Assembly: GCF_000733845.1 (NCBI RefSeq)
Contig: NZ_JPOI01000001.1
Span: 2,357,001 to 2,421,000, forward strand
DNA from: Geobacillus vulcani PSS1
GTDB lineage: Bacteria > Bacillota > Bacilli > Bacillales > Anoxybacillaceae
DNA length: 64,000 nt
Direction of reading: 5' to 3'
Shown one piece after another: positions 25,772 to 34,535 of the stretch; the stretch's first letter is position 1; every line of letters begins with the position of its first letter. A program made the translations under genes and the position numbers. The notes under the pieces are model-generated. The model searched no databases. It was not told the DNA's origin and saw only the letters and a program-made list of their open reading frames with translations.

Positions 25772-27103
25772 ATGATTTTGCATGACATCGAGACGGCTGC
25801 ACGCCGTGAGCTTGAGGCGCTCCAGCTCGATCGGCTGCGGGTGACGGCGGAGCGGGTGTATGCGCGGGTGCCGTTTTATCGGCAACGGTTTGATGAATGC
25901 GGAGTGAAGCCGGAGGACATCCGGACGCTTGAGGATGTGCGCAAGCTCCCGTTTACGACAAAGCGGGATTTGCGGGATCATTATCCGTTTGGTTTGCTCG
26001 CGGTCGATCTTTCCCAATGCGTCCGTGTGCACGCTTCAAGCGGCACGAGCGGCAAACCGACGGTGGTCGCTTACACGAAGCAGGACATTGAGCACTGGGC
26101 CGATATTGTGGCGCGGGCGATTGTCATCGCGGGCGGAAAACCGGGGGATGTGATTCACAACGCCTATGGATACGGGCTGTTTACGGGCGGGCTCGGGCTG
26201 CATTATGGCAGCGAGCGGCTTGGCGCCGTGACGGTGCCGGTATCCGGGGGCAACACCGACCGGCAAGTGATGATCATTGAAGATTTTCAGCCGACCGTCA
26301 TTTGCGCCACGCCGTCCTATGTATTGAACATTGCCGAGCGGATGAAGGAGCTGGGCAAAGATCCGCGGCAAACATCGCTCAAATACGGCATCTTCGGTGC
26401 GGAACCGTGGTCCGAGGAAATGCGGCGCACGCTTGAAGAAACGTTTGATATGAAGGCATGCGACATTTACGGACTGAGTGAAGTGATCGGCCCGGGGGTG
26501 GCGATGGAATGCCACGAAGCGCAAAACGGCCTCCATATCGCCGAGGACCATTTCCTTGTGGAGGTGATCGACCCGAAAACGCTCGAGCCGGTGGCGGAAG
26601 GGGAAGAAGGAGAGTTGGTTTTTACGAGCTTGACGAAAGAGGCGTTTCCGGTCATCCGCTACCGGACGGGCGACATCGCTTCCGTGACGAGAGAGCGGTG
26701 TGCTTGCGGGCGGACGACGGCGCGCATGTCGCGGGTCAAGGGGCGGGTTGATGATATGATCATCATCCGCGGCGTCAATGTGTTCCCGTCGGAAATTGAG
26801 CACCATCTGCTTCGTGTCTCGGAACTGGCTCCGCACTATCAGCTGCACCGTCTCCGCCACGGACATTTGGAAGCGCTTGAGCTGCATGCGGAAGTGACCG
26901 ACCGTTTTTACAGCGAGGTCGGGGGAGATTTGCAAAGCGAGCAGGCCGCGGCCCTTGCCCGGCGCATTCAGTCATTGTTGAAAACGCACTGTCTTATTTC
27001 GATTGACGTCCATCTCCATTCGCCGAAAACGCTCCCGCGGTCGGAAGGAAAAGCAGTGCGTATCGTTGACCGCCGCCATCTTGAAGCACCGCAATCCATT
27101 TGA
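25772..27103 (+). CDS. paaK: Phenylacetate-CoA ligase
   Basis: This 443-residue cytoplasmic enzyme activates phenylacetate to phenylacetyl-CoA with ATP. Adenylate-forming motifs are visible: VHASSGTSGKPTVVAYT near residues 88-104 (P-loop), IYGLSEVIGPG near 233-243, YRTGD near 298 and the GRVDDMIIIRGVNVFPS hinge region near 325-341. Within it the PaaK signature RARFP-type N-terminal segment reads ARVPFYRQRF. The ATG at 25772 has AAGAGGGGGCG upstream; the frame is open 28 codons earlier into the operator region. It has its own promoter and operator; a second promoter separates it from paaA. Confidence 0.93.
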   Translation: MILHDIETAARRELEALQLDRLRVTAERVYARVPFYRQRFDECGVKPEDIRTLEDVRKLPFTTKRDLRDHYPFGLLAVDLSQCVRVHASSGTSGKPTVVAYTKQDIEHWADIVARAIVIAGGKPGDVIHNAYGYGLFTGGLGLHYGSERLGAVTVPVSGGNTDRQVMIIEDFQPTVICATPSYVLNIAERMKELGKDPRQTSLKYGIFGAEPWSEEMRRTLEETFDMKACDIYGLSEVIGPGVAMECHEAQNGLHIAEDHFLVEVIDPKTLEPVAEGEEGELVFTSLTKEAFPVIRYRTGDIASVTRERCACGRTTARMSRVKGRVDDMIIIRGVNVFPSEIEHHLLRVSELAPHYQLHRLRHGHLEALELHAEVTDRFYSEVGGDLQSEQAAALARRIQSLLKTHCLISIDVHLHSPKTLPRSEGKAVRIVDRRHLEAPQSI

Positions 27104-27123
27104 TCAAGAAAGAGAAAAAACGA

Positions 27124-27152
27124 TTGCAAAATATATAACATTAAAATATAAT
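27124..27152 (+). promoter_or_regulatory. Sigma-A promoter of the paaA operon
   Basis: TTGCAA at 27124 and a perfect TATAAT at 27147 are separated by 17 bp. A weak cre-like match (11 of 14) at 27115-27128 overlaps the -35 box. Confidence 0.75.
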
Positions 27153-27170
27153 AACGTTAAACAAACGTTA
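27152..27170. promoter_or_regulatory. Candidate PaaX operator 2 (paaA)
   Basis: TAACGTTAAACAAACGTTA has 8 bp arms around 3 bases with one mismatch. It begins on the last base of the TATAAT box and covers the transcription start, a classic repressor position. Confidence 0.7.
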
Positions 27171-27197
27171 TATATATTAAATGAGAGGTGTATGGGG

Positions 27198-28166
27198 ATG
27201 GCGTCTATCATGACGTTCACCCGCCTGTCAGATGAGGAGAAATACGAACGGTTTATGCAGCGCATCGAGGCGGGGGAAAAGATCGAAGCCGATGACTGGA
27301 TGCCGGATGAATATCGAATGACGCTCATCAAGCTGATTGCGATGCATGCGGTGAGCGAAATTATGGGAGCGCTTCCGGAAAAAGAATGGGTGCCGAAAGC
27401 GCCGTCGCTGCGCCGGAAGCTTGGCATCATGGCGAAGGTGCAGGACGAGATGGGGCACGGCCAGCTGCTGCTGCGGGTGGCGGAAGATTTGCTGGCGCCG
27501 CTTGGGAAAACGCGGGAAGACATTATCGAAGATTTATTAAACGAACGGTTGAAGTTTCATAACGTGTTTCATATGCCGGCGCCGACATGGGCGGACGCCG
27601 GGCTGATCGGATGGCTTGTCGACGGGGCGGCGATTATGACGCAGACGAACATGCTGGATGCCTCATACGGACCGTACGCACGGGCGCTGAAGCGCATTTG
27701 CGCCGAGGAAGTGTTTCACGCCCAGCACGGCGAGTCGATCATTTTGGCGCTCGCCGAAGGGACGAAGGAGCAGAAGGAGATGCTGCAAGAGGCGCTCAAC
27801 CGTTGGTGGGAGGCGTTGCTCATGTTTTTCGGCCCGCCGACGGCCGACACGACGGGAACCTCGAAGCAAGACATCACGATCAAATACCGCATCCGCACGA
27901 AAACGAATGAACAGCTGCGCCAAGACTTCTTTACGAAATATGTGCCGCGCATTTGGGCGCTTGGTCTGAAGATTCCGGATGAGACAATGCGTTTTGACAA
28001 AGAGAAGGGCCAATGGATTTACCAGCAGCCGGACTGGGAGAAGTTTAAACAAATCATTCGCAATCATGGTCCAAAATCGCAAGAGCGGCTGGAGCTGCGG
28101 CGGACGGCATACAAGCAGAACGCCTGGGTGCGCGAGGCGCTCAGTGCGGTGCGGACGGCCGGATGA
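27198..28166 (+). CDS. paaA: Phenylacetyl-CoA epoxidase, catalytic subunit
   Basis: This 322-residue subunit carries the di-iron site that epoxidises the phenylacetyl-CoA ring. Two ExxH-type metal motifs are visible, DEMGHGQLL near residues 82-90 and AEEVFHAQHG near 171-180. I chose the ATG at 27198, 7 bases after GAGAGGTG; an ATG at 27192 is too close to the ribosome site, and the open frame upstream overlaps paaK only by chance. It leads the paaABCD block. PaaA works with PaaC as a heterodimer, bridged by PaaB. Confidence 0.95.
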   Translation: MASIMTFTRLSDEEKYERFMQRIEAGEKIEADDWMPDEYRMTLIKLIAMHAVSEIMGALPEKEWVPKAPSLRRKLGIMAKVQDEMGHGQLLLRVAEDLLAPLGKTREDIIEDLLNERLKFHNVFHMPAPTWADAGLIGWLVDGAAIMTQTNMLDASYGPYARALKRICAEEVFHAQHGESIILALAEGTKEQKEMLQEALNRWWEALLMFFGPPTADTTGTSKQDITIKYRIRTKTNEQLRQDFFTKYVPRIWALGLKIPDETMRFDKEKGQWIYQQPDWEKFKQIIRNHGPKSQERLELRRTAYKQNAWVREALSAVRTAG

Positions 28167-28178
28167 GGAGGGATGGCC

Positions 28179-28532
28179 ATGGCGGGGAAAGAACGAGGAT
28201 TTTATCAAGTGTTTGAGGTGTTCAGCCGCAAAGCGCCGGATGCACCGATGCAGCATCAATTCAGTCTGCTTGCCCCCAATGAGGAGATCGCGCTCGTGAT
28301 GGCGCAGGAAAACTTTATGCGCCGTGAGCCGGTCGCTGACCTTTGGGTCGTAAAGCGGGACTATATCCGGCGGATGAGTGAAGACGAAAAAGCAGCGCTC
28401 AAGCGGCTTGACAACAAAGATTACCGGCTGACGCGGGGATATGGGGATTTGAAAAAGCGGTGGCGCAAATATGAACAACAGGCGTTTGACGAAAAAGAAA
28501 TTTTGTCATGGAAAGGCGAGATTCAACGATGA
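28179..28532 (+). CDS. paaB: Phenylacetyl-CoA epoxidase subunit PaaB
   Basis: This 117-residue small subunit bridges the PaaAC dimers and is needed for activity. Family features are YQVFEVFSRKAPDAPMQHQFSLL-like sequence at residues 9-31 and an ENFMRREPVADLWVV segment near 47-61. The ATG at 28179 lies 6 bases after GAGGAGGG; an in-frame ATG at 28173 directly abuts it. The C-terminus is longer than in short homologues, with a basic stretch. The stop overlaps the paaC start (ATGA). Confidence 0.92.
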   Translation: MAGKERGFYQVFEVFSRKAPDAPMQHQFSLLAPNEEIALVMAQENFMRREPVADLWVVKRDYIRRMSEDEKAALKRLDNKDYRLTRGYGDLKKRWRKYEQQAFDEKEILSWKGEIQR

Positions 28533-29335
28533 GTGAAAAGCATGTCGATGCGAACGGCCGGGATGCGTTGACGGAGCTGTTGTTCCAGCTAGCCGACGAT
28601 GACTTTTTGCTTGCCTACCGCGGCTCGGAATGGCTCGGCCTGGCGCCGCATATTGAGGAGGACATCGCGTTTTCTTCCATCAGTCAGGACACGATGGGCC
28701 ATGCGGCCATGTATTATCAGCTGCTTGAAGATCTTGGCTGTGGATCAGCCGACGAACTGGCGCACGCCCGCCCGGCTTCGGCCCGGCGCAATGCGGTTTT
28801 GCTCGAACGGGCGAACGGCCCGGGGCATTATTTGCGTGAACCTCGCTATGATTGGGCGTTCACCGTTGTTCGCCAATATTTTTATACGCAGGCCAAGCGC
28901 GTCCGTCTCGAATCGCTGACCAAAAGCAGCTATGCCCCGCTCGCGGAAGTAGCGGCGAAAATTCAAGTGGAGCTGCACTATCATTTGCTTCATTGGCATA
29001 CGTGGTTTGTCCAGCTGACGAATGCCCCTGGGGAAGCGCGGACGCGAATGACCAAAGCCATTCAAGACGTGGCCGCTGATTTTGCCGGTGTGTTGACGCT
29101 CGGAGCGAAAGGAACGGACATGGTGCGGTGGGGGCTGATTGATGAGGAAAAGGTGCTGACCGAAAACACCATTGCCGCGCTGGCGCCAGCGTTTGCCGAA
29201 GTGGGGCTTGAGTGGCCGATGCCGTTTGGCATGAAGCATGGCAACGGCCGCAACGGCGAACATACGCCCGATTTGGACGAAGCGCTGGCGACGTTGTCAG
29301 AAGTATACCGCGCCGTCCCGCATGCGATATGGTAA
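28529..29335 (+). CDS. paaC: Phenylacetyl-CoA epoxidase structural subunit
   Basis: This 268-residue ferritin-like subunit pairs with PaaA but does not carry a working iron site. It has the family segments LADDDFLLAYRGSEWLGLAP near residues 18-37, SISQDTMGHAAMYYQLL near 48-64 and QVELHYHLLHWHTWF near 143-157. The start ATG overlaps the paaB stop by 4 bp; an ATG at 28508 is less likely. A 156 bp gap with no gene separates it from paaD. Confidence 0.93.
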   Translation: MSEKHVDANGRDALTELLFQLADDDFLLAYRGSEWLGLAPHIEEDIAFSSISQDTMGHAAMYYQLLEDLGCGSADELAHARPASARRNAVLLERANGPGHYLREPRYDWAFTVVRQYFYTQAKRVRLESLTKSSYAPLAEVAAKIQVELHYHLLHWHTWFVQLTNAPGEARTRMTKAIQDVAADFAGVLTLGAKGTDMVRWGLIDEEKVLTENTIAALAPAFAEVGLEWPMPFGMKHGNGRNGEHTPDLDEALATLSEVYRAVPHAIW

Positions 29336-29491
29336 TGCCGGAGCCGCTGTTTGCCAACATGCGGCGTTGGGCGTGACGCCTCTTTATGACGGACGAAGTG
29401 TTTGTTCAAGGAGCAAAACGGTGCACCATTGGCGGCACTAGGCAGCCCAAGCGGGAAAACGGCAGCGGGTTGGAAAATGTGAGGGAGAACC

Positions 29492-29968
29492 ATGACAAAT
29501 GAAGAGGTTTGGAAAGCGTTAGAAACGGTGAAAGACCCAGAGATTCATTCGATTAGCATTGTCGAGCTTGGGATGGTGGAGCAGGTTGACGTTCGGGATG
29601 AAGCGGTCTCGGTCTGTCTGCTGCCGACGTTTCTCGGCTGTCCGGCGCTTGATATCATCCGCACGCGGGTGGAGGAAGCGGTGAAGCAAGCAGGGGCTTC
29701 GGCGGTGACGGTTGAGTTTCTCCGCCATCCGCCGTGGACGTCCGATCGGATCAGCGAAGCCGGACGGGAGCGGCTGAAGCAGTTTGGCATCGCTCCGCCG
29801 CCGCGGCAAATGCCGTCAGGGGCGTGGCAAGTCGAGTGTCCGTATTGCGGGGCGGAGCGGACCATCATGGAAAATTTGTTCGGCCCGACCGCCTGCCGCA
29901 GCATTTTCTACTGCAAACAATGCAAAAATCCGTTTGAGGCGATGAAGCCGGTATTGATTTCGGGATAA
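29492..29968 (+). CDS. paaD: Phenylacetate degradation protein PaaD (SufT/MIP18 domain plus zinc finger)
   Basis: This 158-residue protein helps mature the metal sites of the epoxidase. The N-terminal DUF59/MIP18 domain shows VWKALETVKDPEIHSISIVELGMV-like sequence at residues 6-29 and TFLGCPALD near 46-54. The C-terminal part adds a zinc ribbon with cysteines in CPYCG near 112 and CRSIFYCKQCKNPFE near 131-145. AGGGAGAACC precedes the ATG. No paaE reductase gene follows, so electrons for PaaA must come from a partner coded elsewhere. Confidence 0.92.
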   Translation: MTNEEVWKALETVKDPEIHSISIVELGMVEQVDVRDEAVSVCLLPTFLGCPALDIIRTRVEEAVKQAGASAVTVEFLRHPPWTSDRISEAGRERLKQFGIAPPPRQMPSGAWQVECPYCGAERTIMENLFGPTACRSIFYCKQCKNPFEAMKPVLISG

Positions 29969-29992
29969 GAAAAGGGAAAGGAGACGTTCGTG

Positions 29993-30304
29993 ATGTTTAA
30001 AATGATTGCCTTGTACAAACAGCCGAAAGATAAGGAACAGTTTGACGCCCATTATTATGGAACGCATGTGCCGTTGACGGAAAAAATTCCTGGCCTCCGA
30101 AAAATCGAGGTGACGAAAATTACGGGGACGCCGATGGGGACGGAAAGCGAGTATTATTTGTTGTGTGAAATGTATTACGACAGCCAAGAGGCGTTCCAAG
30201 AGGCGATGAAAACGAAAGAAGCGAAGGCATCGGCCAAAGATGTCATGTCATTTGCCGGCGATCTCGTCACCTTTATGGTCGGTGAGGAAGTGGAACATGA
30301 GTGA
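29993..30304 (+). CDS. EthD-domain protein inside the paa operon
   Basis: This 103-residue protein has a dimeric ferredoxin-like (EthD) fold: FKMIALYKQPKDKEQFDAHY at residues 2-21, HVPLTEKIPGL near 25-35 and a C-terminal TFMVGEEVE. EthD proteins assist or act on small aromatic or polyketide substrates; no role in phenylacetate breakdown is established to my knowledge. AAAGGAGA lies 8 bases before the ATG; a GTG directly precedes it. The stop overlaps the paaF start by 8 bp, so it is truly part of the operon. Its place between epoxidase and isomerase genes suggests a role at the ring-epoxide stage. Confidence 0.75.
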   Translation: MFKMIALYKQPKDKEQFDAHYYGTHVPLTEKIPGLRKIEVTKITGTPMGTESEYYLLCEMYYDSQEAFQEAMKTKEAKASAKDVMSFAGDLVTFMVGEEVEHE

Positions 30305-31073
30305 GTGGACGTTCCTTGCGGTGCGGCAAGAGGGAGCGGTTGGCGTCATTGAACTGGCCCGCCCTGATGTGTTGAATGCGCTCAGCCGTCAGATGGTGGC
30401 GGAAATCGTCGCTGCTGTCGAATCGTTCGACCGGGATGAAGCCGTGCGTGTCATTGTGCTCACCGGGCGCGGGCGGGCGTTCGCCGCTGGGGCCGATATT
30501 CAAGAGATGGCGGACGATGACCCCATTCGTCTTGAGTGGCTGAACCAGTTTGCCGATTGGGATCGCCTGTCCCTCGTGAAAACGCCGATGATTGCCGCTG
30601 TCAACGGCTTAGCGCTCGGCGGCGGCTTCGAGCTGGCGCTGTCATGCGATTTGATCATCGCTTCGGCCGCAGCGGAATTCGGTTTTCCAGAAGTCAACCT
30701 CGGCGTCATGCCAGGAGCGGGAGGCACGCAGCGGCTGACGAAGCTCATCGGGCCGAAGCGGGCGCTCGAGTGGCTTTGGACCGGGGCGCGCATGTCGGCG
30801 AAAGAAGCCGAGCAGCTAGGGATTGTCACCCGCGCCGTCAGCCCAGAGCTTTTAATGGAAGAAACGATGCGGTTGGCCGGGCGTCTCGCTGAACAGCCGC
30901 CTTTGGCTCTTCGGCTGATCAAAGAGGCGGTGCAAAAAGCGGTCGACTATCCGCTGTATGAAGGCATGCAATTTGAGCGGAAAAACTTTTACCTATTGTT
31001 CGCCTCGGAAGACCAAAAAGAAGGAATGGCGGCCTTCCTCGAAAAACGAAAGCCGCGCTTCCAAGGAAAATAA
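30297..31073 (+). CDS. paaF: Enoyl-CoA hydratase (phenylacetate pathway)
   Basis: This 258-residue crotonase-fold enzyme would hydrate 2,3-didehydroadipyl-CoA. The oxyanion-hole motifs are AAGADIQEM near residues 62-70 and AAVNGLALGGGFELALSCD near 99-117. The two catalytic glutamates expected of true hydratases appear in the GGGFELAL and FPEVNLGVMPGAGG segments (near 111 and 131). The ATG at 30297 has GGTGAGGAAG upstream and overlaps the EthD gene. The next crotonase gene, paaG, follows after 12 bp. Confidence 0.9.
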   Translation: MSEWTFLAVRQEGAVGVIELARPDVLNALSRQMVAEIVAAVESFDRDEAVRVIVLTGRGRAFAAGADIQEMADDDPIRLEWLNQFADWDRLSLVKTPMIAAVNGLALGGGFELALSCDLIIASAAAEFGFPEVNLGVMPGAGGTQRLTKLIGPKRALEWLWTGARMSAKEAEQLGIVTRAVSPELLMEETMRLAGRLAEQPPLALRLIKEAVQKAVDYPLYEGMQFERKNFYLLFASEDQKEGMAAFLEKRKPRFQGK

Positions 31074-31085
31074 GGGGGGCGTCCG

Positions 31086-31859
31086 ATGTACGAAACGATC
31101 CGTTATGAAGTGAAGGGGCAAGTCGCCTGGCTGACGCTCAACCGCCCGGATCAGCTCAATGCGTTTACGGAACAAATGAATGCGGAAGTGACAAAGGCGC
31201 TGAAGCAAGCAGGAGCGGATCAAAACGTCCGCTGCGTGGTGATCACCGGCGCCGGCCGAGCGTTTTGCGCCGGCGAAGACTTGAGCGGCGTGACGGAAGA
31301 AATGGACCATGGCGACGTGTTGCGCACCCGATACGCGCCGATGATGAAAGCGCTTCATCATCTGGAAAAGCCGGTTGTCGCCGCGGTGAACGGAGCGGCG
31401 GCCGGCGCGGGCATGAGCTTGGCGCTGGCGTGTGATTTCCGGCTTCTCTCGGAAAAGGCGAGTTTCGCTCCCGCGTTTATTCACGTCGGTCTTGTGCCGG
31501 ATGCGGGGCATCTGTACTATTTGCCGCGCCTCATCGGGCGGGCAAAGGCGCTTGAGCTTGCGGTGCTCGGGGAAAAAGTGGCTGCCGAGGAAGCCGTTGC
31601 TCTTGGGCTGGCCACCAAGGTGATTCCGCTCTCGTCTTGGGAAGAGGAAGTCAAGCAGTTTGCCGAGCGGCTGGCGGCCATGCCGACGAAGGCGATTGGA
31701 CTGATCAAACGGCTGCTTCGCGAAAGCCAGGAAGCGACGTTTGACCGCTACCTCGAACGGGAAGCGGAATGCCAGCGCATCGCGGGATTGACATCCGACC
31801 ACCGCGAAGGCGTTAAGGCATTTTTTGAGAAACGGAAACCGATTTTCCAAGGAAACTAA
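31086..31859 (+). CDS. paaG: 1,2-epoxyphenylacetyl-CoA isomerase
   Basis: This 257-residue crotonase-fold enzyme would turn the ring-epoxide into oxepin-CoA. Motifs are CAGEDLSGV near residues 60-68 and AAVNGAAAGAGMSLALACD near 99-117. The second acidic position is Asp in HVGLVPDAGHLYYLP near 137, as in PaaG, where hydratases have Glu; this separates it from paaF. AAGGGGGGCG lies before the ATG. Confidence 0.9.
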   Translation: MYETIRYEVKGQVAWLTLNRPDQLNAFTEQMNAEVTKALKQAGADQNVRCVVITGAGRAFCAGEDLSGVTEEMDHGDVLRTRYAPMMKALHHLEKPVVAAVNGAAAGAGMSLALACDFRLLSEKASFAPAFIHVGLVPDAGHLYYLPRLIGRAKALELAVLGEKVAAEEAVALGLATKVIPLSSWEEEVKQFAERLAAMPTKAIGLIKRLLRESQEATFDRYLEREAECQRIAGLTSDHREGVKAFFEKRKPIFQGN

Positions 31860-31876
31860 GCAAGGGGGAAAAAACG

Positions 31877-33394
31877 ATGGCGACTGTCAAGCAAAAGAAA
31901 ATGGAACCGATGCCGACGAAACGCGATTTCTATCATTTGATTATAAATGGGGAGCGGGTGGAAAGCGCCGCGGGCGAAACGTTGGTCGTCACCAATCCGG
32001 CCACGGGCGAACCGGTCGCTCGCGTCGCCAAAGGGACGCGCGAGGATGCCGAGCGTGCGGTGCAGGCGGCGCGGCAAGCGTTTGACCGCGGGAAATGGCG
32101 TCATTTTCCGGTGCAAAAACGGGCGCGCATCTTATACCAAATTGCGTCCATCATGCGCGAACGTTTCAATGAATTGGTGGAGTTGGAAATTTTGAATACC
32201 GGCAAAGCGTTGTCGGCGGCTCAAGGGCAAGTGATGCAGGCGATTGAAGACTTTGAATTTTTCGCTGGGGCGATCATTGGGCACCGCGGGGCGGTCAACC
32301 CGATGCCGGGGGCGTTTCACAACTATACAGAAAAGGAGCCTGTCGGCGTGTGCGCCCAAATTATTCCTTGGAACTATCCGCTCATGATGGCAGCTTGGAA
32401 AATTGCGCCGGCCATTGCCGCGGGATGCTCGGTTGTCGTCAAACCAGCGTCGCTGACGCCGCTCACCTGCCTTGTGCTGGCGGAAATTTGCCATGAGGCT
32501 GGCGTGCCGGAAGGGGTCGTCAATGTGGTGACAGGCGCCGGAGCGGAAGTTGGGGACTATTTGGTCGAACATCCGCTTGTCGACAAAGTGGCGTTTACCG
32601 GATCGACGCCGGTCGGGAAGGAAATTATGGAGAAAGCGGCGAAAACATTAAAACGGGTGACGCTCGAGCTGGGTGGCAAATCGCCGAGCCTTGTGTTTGC
32701 GGACGCTGATTTGGAAGCCGCTGTCGCCGGCTCATTGTTCGGCATTTTCTACAACAGCGGCCAATCGTGCGAGGCGCGCTCCCGCTTGTATGTGCATGAA
32801 AGCATCTATGACGCGTTTATGGAAGCGTTCGTGGCCAAAACGAAACAGCTGAAGCTCGGCGATCCGTTTGATGCCGGCACGCATGTGGGAGCGATCATCA
32901 GCCGCAGTCAGCTCGAAGTGATCGATGAGTATGTGCAATCCGCGGTCGCTGATGGAGCGACGATCGCCGCCGGCGGAAAAGAGGCGGTCGTGGCCGGTTT
33001 TGAAAACGGTTACTGGTATGAACCGACGATTTTGACGAACGTGAACCATCAAATGAAAGCGGTTCGCGAAGAAATTTTTGGACCGGTTGTCGTCGTGATG
33101 AAATTCCGCGATGAAGCCGAAGCCGTTGAATTGGCGAACGACAGCGACTATGGACTGGCCGCCGCGATTTGGACAAAAGATCATGGCCGCGCTGTTCGCG
33201 TAGCCAAACAGCTGCGTTCCGGCATTGTCATGGTCAACAGCCCATTCTCCGCTTTCCCAGGCACGCCGTTTGGCGGCTACAAACAGTCCGGATTTGGGCG
33301 CGAGCTGTCTGTCGAGGCGCTTGATTTGTACACAGAAACGAAAAGCGTGCTGTCGTATTATGGTCCGCGTCCGCTTAATCCGTTTGGCGTCTAA
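31877..33394 (+). CDS. Aldehyde dehydrogenase in the paa operon
   Basis: This 505-residue NAD(P)-dependent enzyme has PWNYPLMMAAWK near residues 157-168, the catalytic Glu in VTLELGGKSP near 262 and catalytic Cys in YNSGQSCEARSR near 296. In Escherichia coli PaaZ, an aldehyde dehydrogenase is fused to a MaoC hydratase that opens the oxepin ring; here only the dehydrogenase half exists and the sequence is nearer to betaine/phenylacetaldehyde dehydrogenases. It may oxidise the ring-opened semialdehyde or supply phenylacetate from phenylacetaldehyde. AAGGGGGAAAA precedes the ATG. A 251 bp gap follows. Confidence 0.85.
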   Translation: MATVKQKKMEPMPTKRDFYHLIINGERVESAAGETLVVTNPATGEPVARVAKGTREDAERAVQAARQAFDRGKWRHFPVQKRARILYQIASIMRERFNELVELEILNTGKALSAAQGQVMQAIEDFEFFAGAIIGHRGAVNPMPGAFHNYTEKEPVGVCAQIIPWNYPLMMAAWKIAPAIAAGCSVVVKPASLTPLTCLVLAEICHEAGVPEGVVNVVTGAGAEVGDYLVEHPLVDKVAFTGSTPVGKEIMEKAAKTLKRVTLELGGKSPSLVFADADLEAAVAGSLFGIFYNSGQSCEARSRLYVHESIYDAFMEAFVAKTKQLKLGDPFDAGTHVGAIISRSQLEVIDEYVQSAVADGATIAAGGKEAVVAGFENGYWYEPTILTNVNHQMKAVREEIFGPVVVVMKFRDEAEAVELANDSDYGLAAAIWTKDHGRAVRVAKQLRSGIVMVNSPFSAFPGTPFGGYKQSGFGRELSVEALDLYTETKSVLSYYGPRPLNPFGV

Positions 33395-33528
33395 GGCTTT
33401 TCACCGTTTTGCGTTTGTCACGATACGAGAGCGTGTCGCGTCCTTGGAAGCAGCGTTCAGTTTGTCGCCCTTGAAGGCAAAGGCCGGTTAGGGCGAGCGA
33501 TGGAGAGACACGTCCGCTCGTTTGTCGA

Positions 33529-33554
33529 GCACCCCGTCGCTCGTGATGGGGTGC
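33529..33554 (+). promoter_or_regulatory. Hairpin inside the paa operon
   Basis: GCACCCC and GGGGTGC are perfect 7 bp arms around 12 bases, in the gap between the aldehyde dehydrogenase gene and paaH. With no T run it is more likely an mRNA processing or stability element than a terminator. Confidence 0.4.
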
Positions 33555-33645
33555 CCATTCATTTGGCGGCGTCCGCTGCTTGGTGAAAGGCACACCGGCT
33601 TGAGGCATCCGCCATGATATGCGAGAGCAGGAGAGGGGGAAGACG

Positions 33646-34509
33646 ATGATCGAACGCCTTGTTGTCGTCGGCAGCGGCGTGATGGGGAGAGGCATTGCCT
33701 ATGTCGGCGCTGTCGGCGGATTCCAGGCGACATTAGTGGACATTCAGCAAGAACAGTTGAAGAGCGCCCAGAAAGAGATTGCTTCGCTGTTCGAACAAGC
33801 CGTTGCTCGCGGGAAATTGACCGACAGCGAGCGGCAAGAAGCCGAGGCGCGCCTGTCGTATTCACTTGATTTGGCGTCCGCTGTGCGTGATGCGGATTTG
33901 GTGATCGAGGCGGTGCCGGAAAAGCTTGAACTGAAAAAACAAGTGTTCGAGACGATGGACGCCCATGCGCCGGCGTCGTGCTATTTTGCGACGAATACGT
34001 CCACCATGAGTCCGACCGAAATCGGTTCGTTTACGAAGCGGCCGGAGCGGGTGATCGCCATGCACTTTTTCAATCCGGTCCATAAAATGAAGCTGGTGGA
34101 AATCATCCGTGGCCTTGAGACGAGCGACGAGACGGCGCGAGTGGCGAAAGAAGTGGCCAAGCGAATGGGGAAAGAGACTGTTGTCGTCAATGAATTTCCG
34201 GGATTCGTCACCAGCCGGATCAGCGCCCTTGTCGGCAATGAAGCGTTTTACATGCTGCAAGAAGGGGTCGGGACGCCGGAAGAGATCGACAAGGCGATCA
34301 AGCTTGGCCTCAATTTCCCGATGGGGCCGTTTGAGCTCGCAGATTTAGTTGGGCTTGATACGCGACTGAACAACTTAAAATATTTGCACGAAAAACTCGG
34401 AGAAAAATACCGCCCGGCGCCGCTTCTTGAGCAATACGTCAAAGCGGGGCGGCTCGGCCGCAAAACCGGCCGCGGCGTCTATGACTATACGAATCGGGAA
34501 AACAGCTGA
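33646..34509 (+). CDS. paaH: 3-hydroxyacyl-CoA dehydrogenase (3-hydroxyadipyl-CoA)
   Basis: This 287-residue NAD-dependent enzyme oxidises 3-hydroxyadipyl-CoA to 3-oxoadipyl-CoA. It has the Rossmann motif VVGSGVMGRGIA at residues 6-17, the catalytic His in AMHFFNPVHKMKLVE near 140 and the C-terminal helical domain starting near GFVTSRISALVGNEAFYML. The ATG at 33646 has GGAGAGGGGGAAG upstream; an ATG at 33619 would add nine unlikely residues. paaJ follows after 26 bp. Confidence 0.92.
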   Translation: MIERLVVVGSGVMGRGIAYVGAVGGFQATLVDIQQEQLKSAQKEIASLFEQAVARGKLTDSERQEAEARLSYSLDLASAVRDADLVIEAVPEKLELKKQVFETMDAHAPASCYFATNTSTMSPTEIGSFTKRPERVIAMHFFNPVHKMKLVEIIRGLETSDETARVAKEVAKRMGKETVVVNEFPGFVTSRISALVGNEAFYMLQEGVGTPEEIDKAIKLGLNFPMGPFELADLVGLDTRLNNLKYLHEKLGEKYRPAPLLEQYVKAGRLGRKTGRGVYDYTNRENS

Positions 34510-34535
34510 TCCGCTAGAAAAGGAAGGGAGAGAAC

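Noticed and set aside
26036..26935. Long minus-strand open frame inside paaK
   Set aside because: Shadow of paaK, His/Arg-rich composition typical of antisense frames.
27003..27197. Upstream extension of paaA
   Set aside because: It would cross paaK's end, the promoter and the operator; family homology starts after 27198.
27663..28478. Minus-strand open frame across paaA/paaB
   Set aside because: Covers two genuine conserved genes in the other direction and has no support of its own.
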